Part shown: piece by piece, positions 57,370 to 64,000 of the stretch
How the letters are laid out: every line of letters begins with the position of its first letter
Numbering within the stretch: position 1 is the stretch's first letter
The notes under the pieces: model-generated
What the model was told of the DNA's origin: nothing
Seen by the model: the letters and a program-made list of their open reading frames with translations, nothing else
The model's database searches: none
NCBI RefSeq assembly: GCF_022539665.2
Contig: NC_081334.1
Location: forward strand, 5,116,424 to 5,180,423
Length of the DNA: 64,000 nt
Direction of reading: 5' to 3'
From: Daphnia carinata
Lineage: Eukaryota; Arthropoda; Branchiopoda; Diplostraca; Daphniidae
Program-made: the position numbers and the translations under genes

Positions 57370-60300
57370 GAAGTATGTAAATACTCCAGTAGACAACATT
57401 AAATATGGCGAATGCAGCTGGAAAAACGATGCGTGAGTATTTATCGATAAGATTAACGTCTTTGATCTTGGGTAGAGAATAAATTCCACAGAGAAGACGA
57501 CTGTCGTCATTGGACGTCGTCCTCTTTTCTCGGCCATCCCTTTGGCTGTGATGATTCAACTGGCCCGTTCTGGCCGTCAAACATGCGTGTGCGGCTTTAC
57601 GACAGCAACGCGATTGCGGTTTCGAAGACCAGAAGTGCTTCGCCTGAGAGCACGAATGGTGGTGATGGTGGTGGTGGTGGTGATGGTGGCCGCGCCGGAC
57701 AAAGCGCAAACTAGGCGGACCGATGACTTTGTGGCTGCTGCTGACTCGAGTTGCAGTCCCGGCTGTCGTCGTTTGATGATGTCGATTGCGAAGCGACGGT
57801 ATGGGCGACATTCTGAGATCGTGCAATTGAATGATGCCATCATCACAACTGTCGTCCTCTTGCCCATCCAAATGGCAGTCCCTATTCTTAATGTGATCAT
57901 CCTCAGCTGCTGATGACATTTGCTGTCCGCCCTTCTTCTTCTGCCCCATCGAATGAGCCAATTGATTACGGCCGCCGCGATAAGTATGTTTCGTTTCAAT
58001 TGAATTACCTTTTTCTTGGCTCTGGCTCCCCAAAAGGTGTAATTGACTGCGGCGTATTCGAGTAGGGCAGCAAAGACAAAGACGAAACACATCACCAGAT
58101 AGACGTCGATGGCTTTCACGTAGCTGATGCGTGGCAATGAAGAGCGCACGCCAGTCGATATGGTCGTCATGGTCAATACAGTCGTGATGCCTTTATTGGT
58201 CCAATGGCGTGCGACAAACAAGACGGTTAGTAGAGGACACAATTTTAGTTTTAAATTCAAATAGTTGAGCTTCTAACCTAGAGCGACGCGGGCGCTGGTG
58301 GCTTCGTGATTGATCCAGAAAGAGACCCAGGAGAGCATGACGATGAGAATCGAGGGCAAGTACGTCTGGAAAATGAAGTAGCCGATGTTGCGCTGGAGAC
58401 GGAACGAGAGAGAGAGACGCTGGTACGCGCCCGTCGCCAACTTTTCCATACGGTCGTTGGTCTCGTAGCCGACGATGGTAAACTGTGCATTCAAAAGAGA
58501 ACAAATCAATATCGTGTTTGGCAAACAACGCAAAGGTACGCACTTGAGGTAACTCGGCATCCTCGACGCCAACGACGGGCGTTTCTCTCCAAAACATGAC
58601 GACATCCGAAACTGTGTATCCATCTATAAAAGGAAAAACGTGTACGCTGTTTGAGAGGAGGAAAAGTTGAACAAATGCTTGCGCAATGTCGATCGATTTT
58701 TTCTTTATCCGCTTCAAAGTGAATAGTTATTGTGTGAAGAGCTTTTGAAAAAATGCGCAAATAGTACGTCGATCTTGATTTGACTATTCGTCCGTCCAGT
58801 CTAGCGAGTACTTACAACTTTCGATTTCGACGGTGCAGTTTTGATGGTCTAGCGGGTAATAGTGGAGATCCATCATGCAAGCCAAAGTGGTGGTGAAGCG
58901 CAGTCCGTACTCGATGCTTCCGTCTCCGTGCAGCCGCATCAGCGTATTCCGCTCGGTCACGTCGTGTAGAAAACTGATTTTCAAAAAAGGCCCAATCATC
59001 AAAATTCAGTCAGCCGAAATGAAAGAAATTCTCTTCCCGATGGAACTTTTTATCGTTCTTTACCTGTTTTTGTCGTTGGCGAAAAAAGTGTCGGGCCTAC
59101 GAGAAAGAAAAGAAAAATTCAAGAGCAGATCACGTACAACGCGGACGAGTGGGATCGAATCCCGTCAAAGAGGCGCTTAAGCGTCTAGGACTTGAAGAGA
59201 ATCTTACACCCAAATCTTGTTGGAAAAGTCGCCGCTGAGAGTGAGGACGACGTCCTTCTCGTGCGTGAAAGCCAGCCGATCATCACGCCAATACTGGTTC
59301 AGGCACAAGGTTAGCGTGTAATCCTGTTGGACGCAACCGTCCGAATTTGAGCCATCACGAAAGAGAAACGTCAATGCCTAATCAAAATTGGTGGGATAAT
59401 TTCAAACTTACCATGTTGACTTCGCTGATGGCGTCGAAACTGGCGATGGTGATGTCCATGCCGACGTAGAGCGGGTCGCCTAAAAAGGAAAGTATTTTCT
59501 TTTTTTTAATCAATACGTTGAAATCAAAACTTACCGAATGCCAATAGGAAAATCGAACACAGAACAATCACTGCTGTGATGTTATTGAGAAAAGAAGGAA
59601 AAAAAGAAAAACCAGGCCAACCAGCATTTATTGAAATGGCTGCTAGATGAAAGGGCCAGCTACTTTATCGATCTAGTTTTTCTTTTTTGCCTTCTTCTTT
59701 GCAAAAGCGAGGCAGGATAATAAAACAAGAAGAAACGGGTAGACGAAGTGAGGCAAAAGCTAGGGGATCGCTTGATCACGCTTCCATTTCTGCCAGCTGC
59801 CCCTTTTTTGTTTACTTTCATTGACCAGATCAGCGATTTCTTCTCACGTTTTTTTTTCTTTTAGACCATCGAGAACTTTTTGTTTTTCAGCTTATCGCCA
59901 CAGTTTTCCTTTTGCCATGTCTAGGCTTTTCTCTCTTTGCCTTCTTTACTACTACTACGCCATCGCCGTATTTACGTCAATGTAAAGACGAAACGAAAAC
60001 AATTGTTTTTAGAGTTTACCTCCGAAATCTGGACGAAGCCGGATGTCGTAATCTTCGAGCAACTGACCGAGAACATTCGTCACATTTTTCAAACGGGTCC
60101 GGGACGAAGACGACGGCACATCTCCGCTAACCCTACATGCAATACAAAATAATTTTAGTGGAATAAAAAAAAAAAAAAAAAAAAAGACGTTGAAAGCAAA
60201 ATGACATCCATTGGAAATCCGATAAAACCATATCCACTTGTACCTCCTTCCCTTTCGATCTGCTTATCGATTCCGCCTAGTAAACATCTGATCATATCAG

Positions 60301-60500
60301 ATGGACCTAGAAACTCTTCCTACAATCATTTTATCTATTGAAAGCTCATCTTCTTCCCCCACTTTGTTTTCGACGTTGAAATTTCAATTTTACTAATGGC
60401 AAAGTTTACATTGTACGTCTTTTCTAAAGGAAAGGAGTGCACATATTTACCCGTGATGAAAGCAGACGGAAATGTAGAAGAGTAGTTCACTAAACTTCAT
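57365..60500 (-). CDS. Lcch3: GABA-receptor subunit LCCH3 (Cys-loop ligand-gated channel)
   Basis: Ten exons give 526 residues: 60451-60500, 60020-60132, 59412-59479, 59208-59323, a 33-nt microexon 59064-59096, 58816-58973, 58544-58623, 58278-58482, 58009-58190 and 57365-57940. The signal peptide is [17 protein letters not shown]. The extracellular part has the agonist-site [10 protein letters not shown] and the Cys-loop C159-C173 ([15 protein letters not shown]). M1 begins [21 protein letters not shown]2 is [21 protein letters not shown]3 begins [21 protein letters not shown]4 is at the end ([19 protein letters not shown]). The M3-M4 loop holds an 11-His run (57658-57689). The family is the arthropod GABA beta-like subunit, which assembles with GRD or RDL; pairing with GRD gives a GABA-gated cation channel in Drosophila. 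The last intron (57941-58008) restores the M4 frame; unspliced, another frame ends without M4. Confidence 0.94.
59535..59573 (-). other. Candidate 39-nt cassette exon in LCCH3
   Basis: On the minus strand a pyrimidine-rich tract and CACAG precede it and a perfect GTAAGT follows. Its phase (1/1) matches the junction of LCCH3 exons 2 and 3, so inclusion would add 13 residues ([13 protein letters not shown] plus a shared Gly) without shifting frame. It is strongly hydrophobic, so it might instead belong to an alternative 5' end. No transcript evidence. Confidence 0.35.
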
Positions 60501-62040
60501 GACGGAAGTGGGAGCGCACTTTCCAGCATCTCGGCACAAAAGTTGTCGTCTTGTCCTTCTAACCTCAGCTATCTGTGTGCCTGAGTTGTGTATGGTCGTG
60601 ACAATTGTGGTTTATGTGTACTACTGCTGACGTTACCGGAGCAGCAGCAGAGACAGACTTGGTACAACTCAAACGTCGCCAAAAGGGTTGGACTTTCCTC
60701 TTTGTTGTCGCTGTTCAAGATTCTATGGAAAAGCAAAAAAGGATTCAGCATCCCACCCTCTTTCCTTCTACGTCATTTACTTCCCATTTTCATCTCTCAG
60801 AGAGCAGCGCAGGCGCCTCCTGATGGCTTTCTCAGCTCCACATTATGGCAGGGATTGACGTAGTCGTCTGCACATCCGAACCCATTCGCTTATCCTCTAG
60901 ATGAAATCCTAAGAGAACTTGCCACTGTTTGTATTGACGTAGTGACTGTCGCTATAAAGAAAAAATATGTACGACACAATGGTCGATTGGCAGGTTATCG
61001 AAATTCTCGTAAAAGCACATATGTTTGAATAAATGTTGATTTACCTCAGATGTCACTTCTGTATGGAGCTAAAACGTGGGATTTTGCAAACCGGCGATGA
61101 ATGATCCTAAACGATCGTAGCAATTAGTATGAAGAATGTGTATCTCAACTGAAGTTGAGCTGCCTTTCTATAGGTTCCGTCGATCCGGAAATGTTTTTCC
61201 TTTTGTGTTTTCTTGTTGTAGTTGCCGGCTGGTGCATGTACATATACAATAAGAGGTTGACGTCTGCTTTGGTCGGAACCCAACCACAGTAGCATCAGCA
61301 CGAGTCAACTGGATCGATGGAAAGGTTCGATCAATGTAGCATCAGAGTCGTACTGGGCTGCTGAAGAGTACGGAAATAAAAACGAACGGAAATTGTCCGT
61401 TCCTTTTTGCTCGTCTGTTTTCCCCAGTGGGATAGACAAGATAGATTCATGCACGCCCATACGTGTCATCCGGCTCAATGCAAACATGTTATCTCGATGT
61501 TAAAGTTTTTTTCTTTTTCATGTCGCTAGTATATTAACTTGATGGCACCTTGATCGATTGTTGTGGATAGCTGATACTTCTGGAGAAAACGACTACGTCT
61601 ATTTTCTAAGTTTTGGATCTCTGAAACAGCCAATTTTTGTGTGGGGTGCCATACCAATCGTTAGCCAAATACAAATCAACGTATTGGCAAACGTTTGTTT
61701 ACAGTTTCTGAACTAAAATAGGAAAAGCTCTCTTTTGTAATATCGTTATTTGTTGTCCCTTTTTAAAAATTCAATAAAAAATTCAACAAATGATTGGTAA
61801 CAGTTAACAGATAACATGTAAGGTTCAGTAGCCAAGGAAACTATTGGCAAGACTGCAGCATTCCACTAGTTCTCGCTAGGTGTCCCAGCGATAGCTAATC
61901 ATATGCCGGCGAGTAATTTGACGTGTTCAACTATTCAGCGTTTCCAGTTTTGTTCCGTCTTCGTTTACTTTCAACTCGATTAATTCAAGAAACTTCTTGC
62001 ATTCGTTGAATCGTTCAGCGAAATTCAACTGAAAACTGCT
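60501..62040. other. Intergenic: divergent promoters of LCCH3 and LRRC59
   Basis: 1.5 kb with no coding exon I can support. The LCCH3 upstream region lies at the left and LRRC59 at the right. Frames near 60588-60863 and 61107-61487 lack similarity. Confidence 0.5.
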
Positions 62041-63615
62041 ATGCAACCTAGCAAGAAAAAAACGGTATCGGTGAAAGATAAACTAGATGGAAATGAAATC
62101 GATTTGAGTCTCTTGGAACTGACTGACGTGCCTGTAAAAGAATTGGTAAATATATTGGCTCTGTATTTTCCTTAAGTCTTTGTCTTTGTCTAATTTTTCT
62201 TGTTGGTGTAGACGGCCGTCACCCGTGGCACCATATTGGACCTTTCTAACAACAAACTTGTTACCCTCAGCGTATTAGATTTATGAATATTGGTGTGCCA
62301 TTATACCACTTGTTAAGCACATGTTTTCATTTTCATAGATCTCTTTCCCAACTCTTACTCATTTAATGAAAATAGATCTGAGTAAGAACAAACTGAAAGA
62401 ACTTCCTGTCAATTTTGGTGATCTAAGAAATCTGAGGCACTTGGATTTGTACAGTAATGAGGTACTGTCACCGCATAATATTGTCACCAGAGGGTCCCAA
62501 AAGGCAAACCTGATCCCAATCTTTTTCAGTTGCAGAGACTTCCTGTCAGCTTTCATCAGTTGAAAGAGCTGAGGTGGCTGGATTTGAAGAACAACCCACT
62601 TGTCTCAACTTTGGCTGAAGCTGCTGGAGACTGTCTGGACCAGAGAGGTTGCCAAGAGGCCGCAAAGAAGGTCGTCAAGTTGATGACTGTCGTCCACGCC
62701 GAATTGGAGAAGAAACGATTGAAAGAGCTTGAGGAAACCAAAAGTATGTGTTAACTGGGGTTATCTCATTTTTTACCATTGAGGTCATGTGGCAATTGTG
62801 AAGTAATAACGTTGTGTATTCAATAGCACATCAGATGGCTCAGAAGCAAGAAGAGGATCGTGCGAAGGAGCGGGTCAGACAGGAAAAGAAGGCGGAGAAA
62901 GATAAACGAAAAGCAGAAGCAGCCAAGCAACAGGCAGCCATCCACCAAGCAGTGAATAATAAGCCTACAGTCAATCACGTGAAACCGGAAGGTGCTAAAA
63001 ACGAGAAAAAAGGTGAACGTCAACAGAAAAAGATGAAACCGAAAATTGCAGGTAGAGGCAAACATGTTTTCCATAAAGCTAAAAATCCTTAACTGTCCAT
63101 TATTTTCCAAAAATACAGGCCCCTCATTTTGCGCCCAGTTCTTTACGCTATTATTGCGCTTGATTATCTTGGCTGGTGTAACGATGGCCGTGATCTTTGC
63201 ATTGAACTGGGAGGGTCCTCTGACGCTGAGCAATGCTGGCAAAATAGCCCATCGTTCGCTTGACAAAGCAAAGGGCTACGGACTCGAGGTTTACGATTGG
63301 GCCTCGCCCCATTTACAAACAATAAAAGTACAGTGGAAACACCTTTCTCGCTTTGTAGCCGAGAATGGGCGCGACATAGTTAATGTAGCGTGGGAGAGGA
63401 CAGTCCACTATGCGAAGATCGCTCATCAACAGTTCTGGGAAACTTGGCCCATCGTTCAGCAGAGATTCTTTGAAGTGCTTAGCCTCACAGGTGACACTGC
63501 CATCCAATATTGGAGGATAGTTTGCCGTGATGTGCCCATCTATTACGGAGAGCTTTTAGATAAACTCAGTCACTTATTTCATGGTACTCAGTCTCAGGCT
63601 GGAAATCGATCTTAA
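62041..63615 (+). CDS. LRRC59: Leucine-rich repeat-containing protein 59 (ER, ribosome-associated)
   Basis: Six exons (62041-62145, 62212-62271, 62339-62461, 62530-62743, 62827-63051, 63119-63615) encode 407 residues. The cytosolic N-terminus carries short leucine-rich repeats (TILDLSNNKLVTL; LMKIDLSKNKLKELPVNF; LRHLDLYSNELQRLPVSF; LRWLDLKNNPL). A Lys/Glu/Ala coiled-coil-like region follows (EEDRAKERVRQEKKAEKDKR). A single membrane helix near 248-270 (FFTLLLRLIILAGVTMAVIF) anchors it in the ER, with a luminal tail of about 135 residues, longer than in human LRRC59 (total 307). The family binds ribosomes on the ER and helps nuclear import of FGF1. The start gives the basic MQPSKKKTVSVKDK leader, in line with the usual short N-terminus. 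Confidence 0.92.
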
Positions 63616-64000
63616 AACACATTTTGGTTTTTGACTGTTGAAATCTCTTCAATCTGACCCTTTTCCCCCCGTATTCACGTTTCGAAAAACCAGCTATTCC
63701 ATGTTAAATCACGAATATATTTGTTGTGACACTCATGATGACAACTGGGTGCTTATGGATGTAAACAGAAAAAAAAATTTTGGTTTGAAATCGAGCTTTG
63801 GCTTCGAGTAAACGATGGTCTCTTTCTGGGAACTTTGAACTTTTATCTGTATTCCTTTTGGCTGTACGAATTTCCTAGTCCGATCCCAAACATTTTCGTG
63901 TCGATATGGTAGAGAAACAAAAACCTTTGGCACAGTTCAGTGTCCTCAAATCGAGATGAGACTTTTGGTTAACGATTTCAAAGTTTCGACAGCCCTTCGG
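63616..64000. other. Downstream of LRRC59, window end
   Basis: 3' UTR of LRRC59 and unassigned sequence. A minus-strand 66-codon frame at 63733-63933 (basic, Lys/Pro-rich) might be the C-terminal exon of a gene that starts outside the window, but I recognise nothing in it. Confidence 0.4.

Noticed and set aside
57542-57913. 123-codon plus-strand frame
   Set aside because: Antisense of the LCCH3 M3-M4 loop; its Val-rich run is the complement of the His codons.
57577-58260. Unspliced LCCH3 frame running 227 codons past M3
   Set aside because: It includes the M3 region but ends without M4. Removing the 68-bp intron at 57941-58008 gives the frame that ends in a proper M4.
59140-59190. Second tRNA-like T-arm (GGATTCGATCCC on the minus strand) in an LCCH3 intron
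   Set aside because: Only the T-arm and a short hairpin are visible; no D-arm or pairing acceptor stem, so not an intact tRNA gene.

Overview
This is a compact eukaryotic nuclear window, most likely from a branchiopod crustacean such as Daphnia. Exons are short, most introns are 55-90 bp with GT-AG ends, and genes on both strands sit tens to hundreds of bases apart. The arthropod-type content (a tandem methuselah-like GPCR pair and an LCCH3 GABA receptor subunit) fits. The species was not determined. I see no operons, CRISPR arrays, rRNA genes, intact tRNA genes or complete transposons. Gene models were built by hand by joining reading frames across splice sites and checking phase. Every multi-exon model closes in frame except the first methuselah-like gene.

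Left part (0-18.7 kb, all minus strand): the 5' end of a YIPF6-like gene cut by the window edge, a TMEM131 homologue (ER-to-Golgi collagen/cargo handling), synaptotagmin 1 (vesicle Ca2+ sensor) and a BTBD10/KCTD20 homologue. Middle part (20.2-31.4 kb) is a dense housekeeping block: MTIF3 (+), a small unrecognised gene (+), DPH3 (-), eIF3m (-), cytosolic cysteinyl-tRNA synthetase (+), SDHAF2 (-), ETFRF1 (+), RPAC2/POLR1D (-) and CHIP/STUB1 (+). Neighbours alternate between head-to-head pairs sharing 0.4-0.8 kb promoters and tail-to-tail pairs whose stop codons are as little as 28 bp apart.

Right part: two tandem methuselah-like GPCR genes (34-40.8 kb, +), ceramide transfer protein CERT (-) head-to-head with the G-alpha chaperone Ric-8A (+), ATG12 (-) tail-to-tail with Ric-8A and head-to-head with syndapin/PACSIN (+), then LCCH3 (-) and LRRC59 (+). 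Several genes serve membrane traffic or signalling (TMEM131, Syt1, CERT, ATG12, syndapin, GPCRs, Ric-8A, LCCH3), but nothing shows that they form one pathway.

I did not find a clearly new biological system. The best leads are a single-base frame break in the first transmembrane helix of the upstream GPCR gene; a 58-codon in-frame exon in its second intracellular loop; an in-frame 39-nt hydrophobic candidate exon in LCCH3; a GC-AG intron in Syt1; an SDHAF2/ETFRF1 divergent promoter joining two factors that act on FAD enzymes; and an unassigned 88-residue small gene.
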